DNA from: Methylotenera sp.
Lineage (GTDB): Bacteria > Pseudomonadota > Gammaproteobacteria > Burkholderiales > Methylophilaceae
DNA length: 32,698 nucleotides
Assembly: GCA_013140755.1 (NCBI GenBank)
Contig: JABFSF010000110.1
Span: 1-32,698 of the forward strand
Direction: 5' to 3'
A model generated the notes under the pieces. That model was not told the origin of the DNA. It saw only the letters and a list, made by a program, of their open reading frames with translations, and ran no database searches. Positions 16,944 to 25,869 of the stretch are shown here, piece by piece. The position numbers and the translations under genes are program-made. Position 1 is the first letter of the stretch. The number at the start of each line of letters is the position of its first letter.

Positions 16944-19355
16944 ATGAATGAGGGTCACAAACATACTGCTGCTACACCTGACAAGGCTGACTCTTCTCCC
17001 GAGACTATTCCCAATTTACTTACCCTGCGTATTGAAAAAATGGATTGTCCGACAGAAGAGTCTTTAATACGCCAAAAACTTGAAGGTATGCAAGGTGTTG
17101 AAAGTCTTAATTTTAATCTAATCCAACGCAAACTGACTGTGAGACATCATTTACCCAATCCTGAACCAATTATTGCAGCGGTCGCGACATTGGATATGGA
17201 ACCTGTTGTCGAGAACGCTCCTAAGCTGCCATCAGGAAGTTCCCAAGCTGTTTTTATTATCGACAACATGGACTGCCCAACAGAAGAGGCATTAATTCGC
17301 AATAAGTTATCTACGATGGAAGGTATTACCGAGTTAGATTTCAATCTTATGCAACGTAAGCTGACGGTTACACATACTTTAGGAAAGTCTGATGCCATCA
17401 AGCAAGCATTAATTGCGATAGACATGCATGCAGTACCATTAGTAGCAACAGCCGTACGAGCGCAATCAGATAACGCGCTTCCTCCAAATCCCCAGAAAAA
17501 ATGGTGGTTATTAGGCTTGGGTGGCATTTCAGCCATTTTAGCCGAAGTAATTGTATGGACTGGCGGATCGGAGAAGTCTTGGCCAGTAATAGTATTAGCG
17601 CTTTTTGCTATTGCCGTGAGTGGCACTGGCACTTATAAAAAAGGCTGGGTTGCTTTAAAAAACCTTAACCTCAATATCAATGCATTGATGTCAATTGCTG
17701 TGACGGGCGCAGTATTAATTGGGCAATGGCCAGAGGCAGCGATGGTAATGGTGCTGTTTACCTTGGCTGAAATGATTGAAGCATTATCGCTGGACCGTGC
17801 ACGTAATGCTATTCGTGGCTTGATGGAAATGACGCCTGATAAGGCAAACATTTTACAGGCAGATGGTACGTGGCAAGAAATGGATGCGGCAACCATCAGT
17901 ATTGGCATGATTGCCCGTGTCGCACCAGGCGAACGCATTCCATTAGATGGGGAATTGACTAAAGGGCAATCTGCGGTGAATCAGGCGCCAATTACCGGTG
18001 AAAGCATACCGGTCGCCAAAACTATAGGTGACAAAGTGTTTGCTGGCACCATCAATGAAACTGGCTCTTTTGAATATAGTATCACTGCAGTACAAACCGA
18101 TTCAACATTGTCTCGCATCATTCGCGCGGTAGAGGATGCGCAAGGCAGCCGTGCGCCAACACAACGTTTTGTTGATAGCTTTGCCAAAATATATACGCCT
18201 ATCGTATTCATTGTGGCCTTGGGGATTGCAGTTTTTCCACCACTTTTGTTTGGATTGGCATGGATGCCATGGATTTATAAGGCGCTGGTGCTATTAGTCA
18301 TTGCTTGTCCATGTGCATTGGTGGTTTCAACACCAGTCACAGTGGTGAGTGGTCTCGCAGCTGCTGCAAAAGCTGGGATTTTGATCAAGGGTGGTGTCTA
18401 TCTAGAAGAGGGTCGTAAACTTAAATCATTAGCATTGGATAAAACAGGAACGATTACACAAGGTAAGCCGGTTGTAACCGACATAGTGTCTTTAAGTGGC
18501 GAAGAAAATCAGGCAATGAGATTGGCAGCTACGTTAGCTGGTCGCTCAGATCACCCCGTGTCAGCTGCACTCAGTAATCATTTTAAGTCGCAATCTACAT
18601 TGGTTTTAGAAGATGTTACTGACTTTGAAGCTATCACTGGACGTGGCGTTAAAGGTCGCATCGGCAATCAGTGGTATTACTTAGGTAATCATCGTTTGTT
18701 TGAAGAATTAGGCATATGTAATGGGGCTACAGAAGATGCATTGAATAAGCTGGAGGCCGAAGGTAAAACAGCCGTCATTATAAGTAACGAAACAACACCG
18801 CTTGCTGTGATTGCTGTAGCAGACACTGTTCGAGAGTCTAGTCGTCAAGCGATTGTTGAATTACATGCCTTAGGAATTCGTACCTTAATGCTTACCGGAG
18901 ATAATGACCTTACTGCAAAAGCAATCTCTAGAAGCGTCGGTATTGATGATGCCAGAGGTAATTTATTGCCTGAAGATAAGCTAGCTGTCATTAATGAAGA
19001 GTTAAGCAAATATGGCACGGTAGGAATGGTAGGTGACGGTATCAACGATGCACCTGCGCTAGCTAGATCCAGTATTGGTTTTGCAATGGGAGCTGCTGGT
19101 ACTGATACTGCGTTAGAAACAGCAGATGTCGCTTTAATGGATGATGATTTACGAAAAATTCCACATTTCATTCGATTAAGTATTAAAGCAGCTGGTATTT
19201 TGAAGCAAAACATCATTATTGCCTTAAGTATCAAGGCTGTGTTTTTGGTACTCGCTTTTATGGGCGTTGCGACACTATGGATGGCGGTATTCGCCGATAT
19301 GGGTGCAAGTCTGATTGTAGTATTTAATGGTTTGCGTCTGTTGAGACGAAGCTAA
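16944..19355 (+). CDS. cadA: CadA/ZntA-type Zn/Cd/Pb-exporting P-type ATPase with two HMA domains
   Basis: An 803-aa inner-membrane ATPase that pumps soft divalent cations out of the cytoplasm. The start is ATG 16944 (MNEGHKH); a frame back to TTG 16902 adds only residues encoded by the ZIP scar. Two HMA domains carry MDCPTEE (Cys35 and Cys111) instead of the MTCxxC of copper proteins, a pattern found in Zn/Cd/Pb ATPases. The TM metal site is CPC (455-457), the phosphorylated Asp is D499 in DKTGT, the SDHPVS histidine of the nucleotide domain is present, and [10 protein letters not shown] closes the catalytic part. Domain order and length are complete. No dedicated regulator (ZntR/CadC) is seen nearby. 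A hairpin terminator follows. Confidence 0.93.
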   Translation: MNEGHKHTAATPDKADSSPETIPNLLTLRIEKMDCPTEESLIRQKLEGMQGVESLNFNLIQRKLTVRHHLPNPEPIIAAVATLDMEPVVENAPKLPSGSSQAVFIIDNMDCPTEEALIRNKLSTMEGITELDFNLMQRKLTVTHTLGKSDAIKQALIAIDMHAVPLVATAVRAQSDNALPPNPQKKWWLLGLGGISAILAEVIVWTGGSEKSWPVIVLALFAIAVSGTGTYKKGWVALKNLNLNINALMSIAVTGAVLIGQWPEAAMVMVLFTLAEMIEALSLDRARNAIRGLMEMTPDKANILQADGTWQEMDAATISIGMIARVAPGERIPLDGELTKGQSAVNQAPITGESIPVAKTIGDKVFAGTINETGSFEYSITAVQTDSTLSRIIRAVEDAQGSRAPTQRFVDSFAKIYTPIVFIVALGIAVFPPLLFGLAWMPWIYKALVLLVIACPCALVVSTPVTVVSGLAAAAKAGILIKGGVYLEEGRKLKSLALDKTGTITQGKPVVTDIVSLSGEENQAMRLAATLAGRSDHPVSAALSNHFKSQSTLVLEDVTDFEAITGRGVKGRIGNQWYYLGNHRLFEELGICNGATEDALNKLEAEGKTAVIISNETTPLAVIAVADTVRESSRQAIVELHALGIRTLMLTGDNDLTAKAISRSVGIDDARGNLLPEDKLAVINEELSKYGTVGMVGDGINDAPALARSSIGFAMGAAGTDTALETADVALMDDDLRKIPHFIRLSIKAAGILKQNIIIALSIKAVFLVLAFMGVATLWMAVFADMGASLIVVFNGLRLLRRS

Positions 19356-19453
19356 AAATAATGGTGCTAAATTTACACAAAGAACGTTTAATCCGCAACC
19401 TTTGGTTTATTGACAATGAAGCCCGCATAAGAGTTGTTCGTTTGCTCTAACAT

Positions 19454-19476
19454 AACCCAATATCAATATTGGGGTT
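19454..19476. terminator. hairpin between convergent genes
   Basis: AACCCAATA (19454-19462) pairs with TATTGGGGTT (19467-19476) with one bulged G. It lies between the convergent ATPase and merR genes, so it can serve both directions. The flanking T-run is weak. Confidence 0.5.
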
Positions 19477-19569
19477 TCTCTAGAAGTTTCTAATATTTTA
19501 TGTGCGTAACTCGCGGGTAGCCTAAGGTTTTATTGATAAACGAATCAGCCAAACAATTCAGTTAATTTT

Positions 19570-19968
19570 TTAGTTTTGATGCAACGAATCAATGATGGGA
19601 CAGGTGGCTTCATAATTCTCTTTTTCGCATTTCCCGATGAGCTCTTTTAGCGTTTCGCGGATACGTTCAAGTTCAGTGATTCTGGCATTTACCATATTCA
19701 ACTTAATCAGTGAAGCATCATGCGTTTGCTGGCAAGCGTCACAAGCTTCCATGGCTAATAAATCTTTAATCTCCTCAAGCGTGAACCCTATTGCCTGTGC
19801 ACGTTTAATAAAGTGTAACTTCTCAATGCACTTTTCTGAGTAATAACGAAAGCCACCTAAGGCTTTAGGTGGCTCTGCGATTAAACCTTTACGCTGATAA
19901 AACCTGATCGTTTCAATATTGATGGCCGCCGCTTTCGCCACTTTGCCGATGGTTAGTTTTGATTGCAT
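19570..19968 (-). CDS. merR: MerR, Hg(II)-responsive regulator of the mer operon
   Basis: A 132-aa MerR-family regulator, divergent from merTPA. Residues 5-40 are the winged HTH (IGKVAKAAAINIETIRFYQR), followed by the long dimer helix. Cys79, Cys114 and Cys123 match the three Hg(II) ligands of MerR (numbered C79, C114 and C123 in the Bacillus protein). An extra Cys76 gives a CDAC pair. With Hg(II) it activates merTPA from the operator at 20000-20031; without it, it represses. The ATG lies about 31 bases from the -35 of the mer promoter, the usual compact arrangement. Confidence 0.93.
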   Translation of the reverse strand: MQSKLTIGKVAKAAAINIETIRFYQRKGLIAEPPKALGGFRYYSEKCIEKLHFIKRAQAIGFTLEEIKDLLAMEACDACQQTHDASLIKLNMVNARITELERIRETLKELIGKCEKENYEATCPIIDSLHQN

Positions 19969-19999
19969 TATTTTGCCTTAAATAAACCCTAAAAATACA

Positions 20000-20031
20000 T
20001 TGACACCGTACTGCAGTACAGCCTTTATAGT
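20000..20031 (+). promoter_or_regulatory. mer operator/promoter for merTPA
   Basis: TTGACA (20000-20005) is followed, after an over-long spacer of 19-20 bases, by TTATAG/TATAGT (20025-20031). The spacer contains the perfect palindrome GTACTGCAGTAC (20008-20019), equivalent to the GTACatgaGTAC centre of Tn21/Tn501 mer operators. It lies between divergent merR and merT, as expected for a MerR site. Confidence 0.85.
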
Positions 20032-20060
20032 ACGCTTTTAACAATATAAATGTAGACTTT

Positions 20061-20417
20061 ATGGCACAAGATAAACTAGTAAATACCACGCTCATTGGCG
20101 GAGCCATCGCTGCGATTGCAGCTTCTGCTTGTTGTTTAGGACCGCTGATCTTAGTTAGCTTAGGCATAGGCGGCGCTTGGATATCGAATCTGACAATGCT
20201 TGAACCCTATAGACCCATCCTCATCGGCATTGCTTTAATCTGCATGGCTTTCGCCTATCGCAAGATCTACTCAGCTAAACCTGCAACTGCATGTGTACCG
20301 AATACATTGTGTGCTAAACCAGAGACCAATAGAAACTATCGAATCATGTTTTGGATAGTGTCCGCGCTGGTGTTGATTGCTTTACTTTACCCTTACTTTG
20401 TTACTTTACTTGAATAG
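20061..20417 (+). CDS. merT: MerT mercuric ion transporter
   Basis: A 118-aa inner-membrane protein with three TM helices. Vicinal Cys24-Cys25 in the first helix (SACCLGP) take Hg(II) from the periplasmic side; a second pair, Cys78 and Cys84 (ACVPNTLC), lies on the cytoplasmic loop between helices 2 and 3. Both pairs are hallmarks of MerT, which delivers Hg(II) to MerA. It is the first gene of merTPA, with 10 bases to merP. Confidence 0.95.
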   Translation: MAQDKLVNTTLIGGAIAAIAASACCLGPLILVSLGIGGAWISNLTMLEPYRPILIGIALICMAFAYRKIYSAKPATACVPNTLCAKPETNRNYRIMFWIVSALVLIALLYPYFVTLLE

Positions 20418-20427
20418 GAAATTGTCC

Positions 20428-20736
20428 ATGTTGAAATCCATTATTTTAACTACCTCATTTGTGACTGCGTTGAGCACTTCAATCTTTGCATATGCGGCAA
20501 TTCAGCAGGTGACGCTTGAGGTTGCTGGCATGACATGTTCTTCTTGCCCTATTACTGTCAAGAAAGCGCTTAGTAAAGTGAAGGGTGTGCAACAGATCAC
20601 AACCGACTTTAAACATAAGCAAGCAGTTGTTAGCTTCGATGATACCCAAACCACCTTGCAAAAGCTTACCGATGCCACAGCGAATGCTGGTTACCCCTCT
20701 AAAATAAAAAACACATCATTAAAAAAGACGCCTTAA
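20428..20736 (+). CDS. merP: MerP periplasmic mercuric ion-binding protein
   Basis: A 102-aa exported protein. The start is ATG 20428 (MLKSIILTTS), after AGGAAA; the frame extends back to a TTG inside merT, which is not needed. A signal peptide (to about residue 23, AYA) is followed by an HMA domain with GMTCSSC, Cys37 and Cys40, which bind Hg(II) and pass it to MerT. A short basic tail follows the fold. It lies between merT and merA with a single base to the latter. Confidence 0.95.
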   Translation: MLKSIILTTSFVTALSTSIFAYAAIQQVTLEVAGMTCSSCPITVKKALSKVKGVQQITTDFKHKQAVVSFDDTQTTLQKLTDATANAGYPSKIKNTSLKKTP

Positions 20737-20737
20737 T

Positions 20738-22390
20738 ATGAACACAATCAATCTCAACATTGGTGGAATGACCTGTGATCACTGTGCAAGTACTCTTGAA
20801 GCCGCTTTAACAAAAGTAGCAGGGGTGGATAAAGTCTCAGTATCTTATGCTGAAAAATTAGCACAAGTAACAGTAAAGCCTGAGATGGATCTTAATATTG
20901 AAACATTGATCAAAACTGTCCAAGCTACTGGCTATAGTGCTGAATTGAATGATGCGCAATCACCAGCTTTACCAGCAACAGTAAAATCGCATCATAAGCC
21001 ACTCAATATCGTCATCATCGGTAGTGGATCCGCTGCGTTTGCAGCAGCACTGGAAGCAAAAGATATGGGCTCCCAAGTCACCATGATTGAAGTTGGCACG
21101 ATAGGGGGTACTTGCGTCAATGTAGGCTGTGTACCCTCCAAAATCATGATTCGTGCTACACAAATGGCGCATCAACAAGCGCATCATCCGTTCTCTGGCA
21201 TTGAAACACATGTTCCCAAGATTGATCGTGCACAACTGGTCACACAGCAGCAGGCAAGGGTCGATGCCCTTCGTCATGAAAAATACGAATCTATTCTTGA
21301 GACTAATCCTGAGATTAACTTGGTAAAGGGTCGTGCGCGTTTCAAAGACCCCAACACCATCATCGTTACAAAAGAAGACGGCTCTAACCAAATAATGACA
21401 GCAGACCGCTTTTTGATTGCTACAGGGCGTAGCCCAGATTTACCTCAGATTGCTGGCTTAGCGGATACGCCATACTGGACATCTACCACGGCACTTATCG
21501 CCACAGAAATACCTCAACATCTGATTGTGTTAGGGGCATCCGTAGTGGCGGTTGAGATTGCACAGGCATTTTTACGACTAGGCGCTAAAGTAACCATGCT
21601 TGCCCGTTCAACCCTGCTCTCTAAAGAAGACCCAGACATTGCAGACGGCGTACAACAAGCACTAGTTGCTGAAGGGATGGTCGTCATGACACACGCGATT
21701 GTTAATCATGTTAAGTATGAAGACAATTTGTTTCAATTGACGGTGAATAACCAGATACTAAGTGGAAACCAGCTATTTGTTGCAGCAGGGCGCACGCCCA
21801 ATACAACAGATTTAGGCTTAGAAAATATTGAAGTGAATATGACCTCGCAGGGAGAAATCATTGTCGATGCACAGATGCGTTCTTCGTCAACGAACATCTT
21901 TGCCGTAGGGGATTGCACCACATTACCGCAATATGTGTATGTAGCCGCGGCCTCTGGGAAAACAGCGGCGCGCAATATGACAGGGAATGAAGCCACATTA
22001 GATCTTGCGGCTATGCCTGCGGTGATTTTTACCGACCCACAGGTGGCGACTGTAGGCCTGACAGAACAACAGGCGCAAGCACAAGGTTTACAGGTTGAAA
22101 GCCGCAAATTAGGCCTAGAAAATGTGCCACGTGCACTGGCTAACTTTGATACCACTGGATTTATTAAAATCGTAGCAGAACAAGAAACTGGCCGAATTGT
22201 TGGTGTGCAAATATTAGCAGCAGAGGCGAGCGAAATGATTCAAACAGCGGTGCTTGCAATCCGTCATCGCATGACCGTACAAGGCTTAACCCAAGAGTTA
22301 TTTCCATACCTGACGATGGTGGAAGGGCTTAAGTTGTGTGCTTTGACCTTCTTTAAGGATGTGAAGCAGCTATCATGTTGTGCGGGGTAG
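20738..22390 (+). CDS. merA: MerA mercuric reductase with N-terminal HMA domain
   Basis: A 550-aa cytoplasmic flavoenzyme that reduces Hg(II) to volatile Hg(0) with NADPH. An NmerA domain (residues 1-68, GGMTCDHC, Cys13 and Cys16) collects the metal. The FAD-binding start is IVIIGSGSAAFAAALEA (about 91). The redox-active disulfide is Cys126/Cys131 in GTCVNVGCVPSK, and the C-terminal pair Cys547-Cys548 (LSCCAG) belongs to the partner subunit's active site. Every catalytic cysteine is intact. It closes the operon; no merB, merC, merD or merE is present, so this is a narrow-spectrum module for inorganic mercury. Confidence 0.97.
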   Translation: MNTINLNIGGMTCDHCASTLEAALTKVAGVDKVSVSYAEKLAQVTVKPEMDLNIETLIKTVQATGYSAELNDAQSPALPATVKSHHKPLNIVIIGSGSAAFAAALEAKDMGSQVTMIEVGTIGGTCVNVGCVPSKIMIRATQMAHQQAHHPFSGIETHVPKIDRAQLVTQQQARVDALRHEKYESILETNPEINLVKGRARFKDPNTIIVTKEDGSNQIMTADRFLIATGRSPDLPQIAGLADTPYWTSTTALIATEIPQHLIVLGASVVAVEIAQAFLRLGAKVTMLARSTLLSKEDPDIADGVQQALVAEGMVVMTHAIVNHVKYEDNLFQLTVNNQILSGNQLFVAAGRTPNTTDLGLENIEVNMTSQGEIIVDAQMRSSSTNIFAVGDCTTLPQYVYVAAASGKTAARNMTGNEATLDLAAMPAVIFTDPQVATVGLTEQQAQAQGLQVESRKLGLENVPRALANFDTTGFIKIVAEQETGRIVGVQILAAEASEMIQTAVLAIRHRMTVQGLTQELFPYLTMVEGLKLCALTFFKDVKQLSCCAG

Positions 22391-22743
22391 CGCTGTAGTC
22401 CTTTATTAATGGCGGTAATCTATATTTTATTTTACATCGCTATCAGTGCATTAAGCACGCGTATGGCGTTCATTTGCGACTCGTCAAATGCGTATTTATG
22501 TTTAAAATTTGATTCAAATATGGGGCAATTATCTAATTTCCATTTGTCAGGTGTAAAAAAATTATTAATCTTGATTGATGCTTTTAATATAACTAATTGA
22601 AAGCAACTTTTTGAAAGCCCAAAATTAATGCGTTCTGAGCAAGCATTTTTATTGGTCAACACCTCAAAATCGACCAGATAAAACCTTTATAAATAAAAAG
22701 TAATGTTGATTGAAATTTACTTTAATTAATATAAACTAGAGTT
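22391..22743. other. 353-bp gap after merA
   Basis: AT-rich DNA without a confident gene. On the minus strand a 76-codon frame (22432-22662, GTG start, no ribosome site) contains DKWKLDNCPIFESNFKHKYA and QMNAIRVLNALIAM, which read like a natural protein end but match no family I know; it may be a decayed gene. The right end carries a plausible promoter (22706-22735). The gap marks the joint between the mercury and copper modules. Confidence 0.4.
22706..22735 (+). promoter_or_regulatory. putative sigma-70 promoter of the copper module
   Basis: TTGATT (22706-22711) and TATAAA (22730-22735) are 18 bases apart and the ATG of the next gene follows 9 bases after the -10, so the transcript would be nearly leaderless. 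No CueR-type over-long spacer or clear two-component box is seen. Confidence 0.4.
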
Positions 22744-23121
22744 ATGCAATTCAAACAGCTACGATCATTTCGTACATTTATCTTTCTGTTACTAACAGTA
22801 TTCTTAACAGATACTGTTTACGCTAGCGGCATGATGGTGGCTGACCAACTGTCTGTCAATCACACAGTAAGTGCTGAAAGCCATCATCATGATGGTCATG
22901 ACATGGATCAACATGAAAACCATCAGCACGATGCAGGCCAGAAACAGTCAACCAATGACCATTGCTCTAAATGCGGTCATTGCATGGCTTGTTTTACCGT
23001 TCTGCCACCTAGTCAATTAGACAATATGCAATCTCAGGTTCAAGCAATCGAAGTGAGCTTGTTTGAGCCAAGTTACCACTCGCACATCAGTGCACAGCCT
23101 CAAAGACCTCCCATTTCTTAA
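22744..23121 (+). CDS. small exported His-rich protein, CzcI/DUF2946-like
   Basis: A 125-aa protein with a signal peptide (about 1-28, TVYAS), a His/Asp-rich stretch (HHHDGHDMDQHENHQHD) and a cysteine cluster HCSKCGHCMAC, then the tail HSHISAQPQRPPIS. The layout (signal, metal-binding block, Pro-rich end) is the same as in the proteins at 6598 and 10230. It opens the copper module and is followed by a hairpin before the DUF2231 gene. The CSKCGHCMAC cluster could bind Cu(I) or Zn(II). Function beyond periplasmic metal handling is not known. Confidence 0.7.
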   Translation: MQFKQLRSFRTFIFLLLTVFLTDTVYASGMMVADQLSVNHTVSAESHHHDGHDMDQHENHQHDAGQKQSTNDHCSKCGHCMACFTVLPPSQLDNMQSQVQAIEVSLFEPSYHSHISAQPQRPPIS

Positions 23122-23141
23122 ATAAGTCGATGGATTTAACT

Positions 23142-23170
23142 CAGCTTCAGGCCATTTCGGCCTGTTGCTG
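23142..23170 (+). terminator. intercistronic hairpin, possible attenuator
   Basis: CAGCTTCAGGCC (23142-23153) and GGCCTGTTGCTG (23159-23170) form a 12-bp stem with two mismatches around ATTTC. No T-run follows directly, so it may be a processing or attenuation site. It occupies the same position, just after a CzcI-like gene, as the hairpin at 10605. Confidence 0.4.
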
Positions 23171-23203
23171 ATTCGCCATATTTATTTTTGAAATGAGATT
23201 TCG

Positions 23204-24490
23204 ATGAAACTATTCAACTTTTCGTTGTTTATTCTTTCTCTTGCTATAGGTGCATTTACGCCAACTTTTGCCGCGGATGCCCCTCAAGAGAACAATACCT
23301 ATCAATCATCCTTTGATGACTACAAACCCTTATCTGATGACAATTTGTCAGATTGGAAATCTATAAACGTACCTTCAAACGTTGGCGGTCATGCCGGACA
23401 CTCCATGGCTGGCATGCAACATAAAATAACGCCAGAGCAGATGGCTAATATGTCTTCTGAAAGTAAGGATATGCCTGGAATGGAGGGTATGGACCATAGC
23501 AAGATGGAAGGCATGGGAAATACGGACTCAGGCAGTATGAAAGGTATGGATCATAGCCAAATGAAACATGACCATGCTGCGGCGCCAATGGCAGAGATGG
23601 ACCATTCTAAAATGGTTGGTATGGAGATGGATCATGGCAGTATGAAGTCCATGTCTGATAATAAACCACCAATGCAGGCTATGAAAAAAGACGACATGCC
23701 AGAGATGAGCCACGACAAAATGGCCGGGCATGATCATGCTAGCTCTGATATGAAAGCGATGGATCACTCGATGATGGGTGAGTCAAAGCCAGATGAAATG
23801 CAACCAAGTCAAAACGGTGCCGCGCAAGATGAGTCTCAACCACACGAGCATGCATCTGAACAAGGGGCTGAGCATGACGGTATGGTAATGCCTTCAATGG
23901 CTGCATCTAAAGTGCAACCCACACAATGGCAGATAATTCCTAACTTTCATCCGATTGTTGTGCATTTCCCAATTGCTTTAACCATCATCGCATTTCTATT
24001 GAGTATCGCAGCTTACGTACAACGTAGCCATCCGATCTCGGCACAGCTGGCCGCCGCTGGTCACTTTACCTTATGGCTTGCTGCAATCGGTGCTGCAACA
24101 GCAGTGTTATTTGGCTGGCTAGCTTTTAATTCAGTGAACCATGATGATGCAGGGCATGCAGCCATGTTGTTACACCGTTCTTGGGCCATTCCAACGGCTT
24201 TAGGCTTAATCCTGCTGGCTAGCTGGGATGCATGGAAATATCGTGTCAATGAAATGATATCCGTACCCATGCTGTTTGTGCTCTTCATGCTTTCTCAAGC
24301 GATTGCTGTGACAGCATGGTTGGGAGGAGAAGTAGTTTATCGACATGGCATAGGTGTGTTATCTATTCCCGCCAGTGAAGCTGTAGGGCATGATCACCAC
24401 GATGGTGCTAATGCTACCTCCGCTAACAAAAGTTCTGATAAACCTACAAAACAAAATGATGATGAAAAAGGAGAATCGCATGAACACTAA
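23204..24490 (+). CDS. Met/His-rich periplasmic domain fused to DUF2231 membrane domain
   Basis: A 428-aa protein in three parts. After a signal peptide (about 1-24) residues 60-235 are a low-complexity metal-binding region with many repeats of the type GMDHSKM, AEMDHSKM and MDHGSMK, like the Met-rich parts of CopB/PcoB and CopA. Residues about 240-395 are a DUF2231 membrane domain starting NFHPIVVHFPIALTIIAFLL, with four TM helices and conserved His residues (HFP, LLHRSW). The tail is His-rich (GHDHHDG, ESHEH). A copper store or sensor coupled to a membrane redox domain is plausible, but DUF2231 has no settled function. It overlaps the next gene by 11 bases, so the two are co-translated. Confidence 0.8.
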   Translation: MKLFNFSLFILSLAIGAFTPTFAADAPQENNTYQSSFDDYKPLSDDNLSDWKSINVPSNVGGHAGHSMAGMQHKITPEQMANMSSESKDMPGMEGMDHSKMEGMGNTDSGSMKGMDHSQMKHDHAAAPMAEMDHSKMVGMEMDHGSMKSMSDNKPPMQAMKKDDMPEMSHDKMAGHDHASSDMKAMDHSMMGESKPDEMQPSQNGAAQDESQPHEHASEQGAEHDGMVMPSMAASKVQPTQWQIIPNFHPIVVHFPIALTIIAFLLSIAAYVQRSHPISAQLAAAGHFTLWLAAIGAATAVLFGWLAFNSVNHDDAGHAAMLLHRSWAIPTALGLILLASWDAWKYRVNEMISVPMLFVLFMLSQAIAVTAWLGGEVVYRHGIGVLSIPASEAVGHDHHDGANATSANKSSDKPTKQNDDEKGESHEH

Positions 24491-25847
24491 CTCACAACAT
24501 GCAGCAATCAAATCTCGTACTTTAATCGCCATTATCAGTGCCAGTTTTGCATTCGGCGGTTGTGCTACTTTTTCTAAAGATGGTGGTTTTGGCGCTGTGC
24601 AAGATACTGCCCAAAAACACATCAAACAAGAGGTGGTTTGGCCAAAAACAGAAGGTGAAAAGAATAAAGTTACTGAACGTGTAAACGAATTATTATCTAA
24701 ACGTTTAGATGTAGAGCAAGCCGTACAAATTGCGCTATTCAATAACAAAGGGTTGCAGGCAGATTTTTATAATCTTGGTATATCTGAAGCCGATTTGGTA
24801 CAAGCTGGTCGCTTACCTAATCCAGGGTTCTCAATGCTTTATGCACGGAATAATGGTGAATACAAGATTGAACAAGCGCTCACGTTTAATATTTTCTCGC
24901 TTATAACCATGCCTAAAATGAAAGAGATAGAACGCCAGAGATTTGTGCAAACTCAGAAGAAAACTGCTTTTGAAGTGATTAAAATCGCAAATCACACACG
25001 TATTGCCTATTTCAACGCAGTCGCTGCAACTGAGCAAGTGCGCTATAGCGAGCAAGTAAAAGAATCTGCAGAAGCCAGCGCTGAATTAGCAAGACGGATG
25101 GTCAAGGCAGGTAACTTTAACAAGCTACAGCAAGCACGTGAGCAGAGCTTTTATGCTGATGCAGCACTAGATTACGCAAGTGCGACCAATAAGAAAGTGT
25201 CTGCCTATGAAGCACTATCACGTTTGCTAGGTGTATCAGTTGATCAGTTTAATTTGGAAGAACGTTTACCAGATTTGCCTAAGTCAATCACTGAGTTGCA
25301 ACCATTTGAGAAAGCAGCTTTTGAACAGCGCCTAGATTTACAGACTATGCGGCTGGAAACTGATGCATTAGCTAAACAACTCGGGCTTACCAAGACGACA
25401 CGCTTCATTAATGTACTAGAAATTGGCCCAGCAAGAGTGTTAGAAGGTCGTCGTGGCGATCCTTATAAAAAGGGTGTAGAACTTTCATTTGAATTGCCAA
25501 TATTTGATTGGGGTACAGCGCGTGTTGCACGGGCTGAATCCATTTACATGCAATCGGTCAATCGGGTCGCACAAGTAGCAATCAATGCACAGTCTGAAAT
25601 CCGTGAGGCCTATAACGCTTATCGCACCAATTACGATGTGACAAAGCATATACGTGATGAAATTGTGCCGCTTCGCAAAAAAATTCTGCAAGAAAACCAA
25701 CTTCGCTATAACGGCATGCTGACCAGTCCATTTGAACTGTTTGGAGATGCGCGTGCGCAAGTGACAAGTGTGCAAAACTATATCGAATCTTTACGTGAAT
25801 TTTGGGTGGCCAATAGCACATTACAAATGACACTTATTGGTAACTAA
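24480..25847 (+). CDS. TolC-family outer-membrane lipoprotein of the copper module
   Basis: A 455-aa outer-membrane efflux protein. The start is ATG 24480 (MNTNSQHAAI), with AAGGAG upstream and overlapping the stop of the DUF2231 gene. The signal ends in a lipobox AFGGC (Cys28). The OEP core shows DVEQAVQIALFNNKGLQADF and, in the second half, ELSFELPIFDWGTARVARAE, typical of CusC/CzcC-type channels. No RND pump or adaptor is adjacent, so it may serve the CusBA pair elsewhere in the island or act with the multicopper oxidase operon. The gene ends 22 bases before the oxidase start. Confidence 0.85.
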   Translation: MNTNSQHAAIKSRTLIAIISASFAFGGCATFSKDGGFGAVQDTAQKHIKQEVVWPKTEGEKNKVTERVNELLSKRLDVEQAVQIALFNNKGLQADFYNLGISEADLVQAGRLPNPGFSMLYARNNGEYKIEQALTFNIFSLITMPKMKEIERQRFVQTQKKTAFEVIKIANHTRIAYFNAVAATEQVRYSEQVKESAEASAELARRMVKAGNFNKLQQAREQSFYADAALDYASATNKKVSAYEALSRLLGVSVDQFNLEERLPDLPKSITELQPFEKAAFEQRLDLQTMRLETDALAKQLGLTKTTRFINVLEIGPARVLEGRRGDPYKKGVELSFELPIFDWGTARVARAESIYMQSVNRVAQVAINAQSEIREAYNAYRTNYDVTKHIRDEIVPLRKKILQENQLRYNGMLTSPFELFGDARAQVTSVQNYIESLREFWVANSTLQMTLIGN

Positions 25848-25869
25848 AATATGATTGAAGGAAATTAAC

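Noticed and set aside
22432-22662. 76-codon minus-strand frame after merA with protein-like composition
   Set aside because: It starts only at GTG or CTG, has no ribosome site, and matches no family I know. It is mentioned as part of the gap rather than called as a gene.
23450-23800. Short repeated ATG-GAC-CAT-AGC-like units considered as a CRISPR or tandem DNA repeat
   Set aside because: They encode MDHSKM-type protein repeats of unequal length and spacing inside a clear gene; there are no regular spacers.
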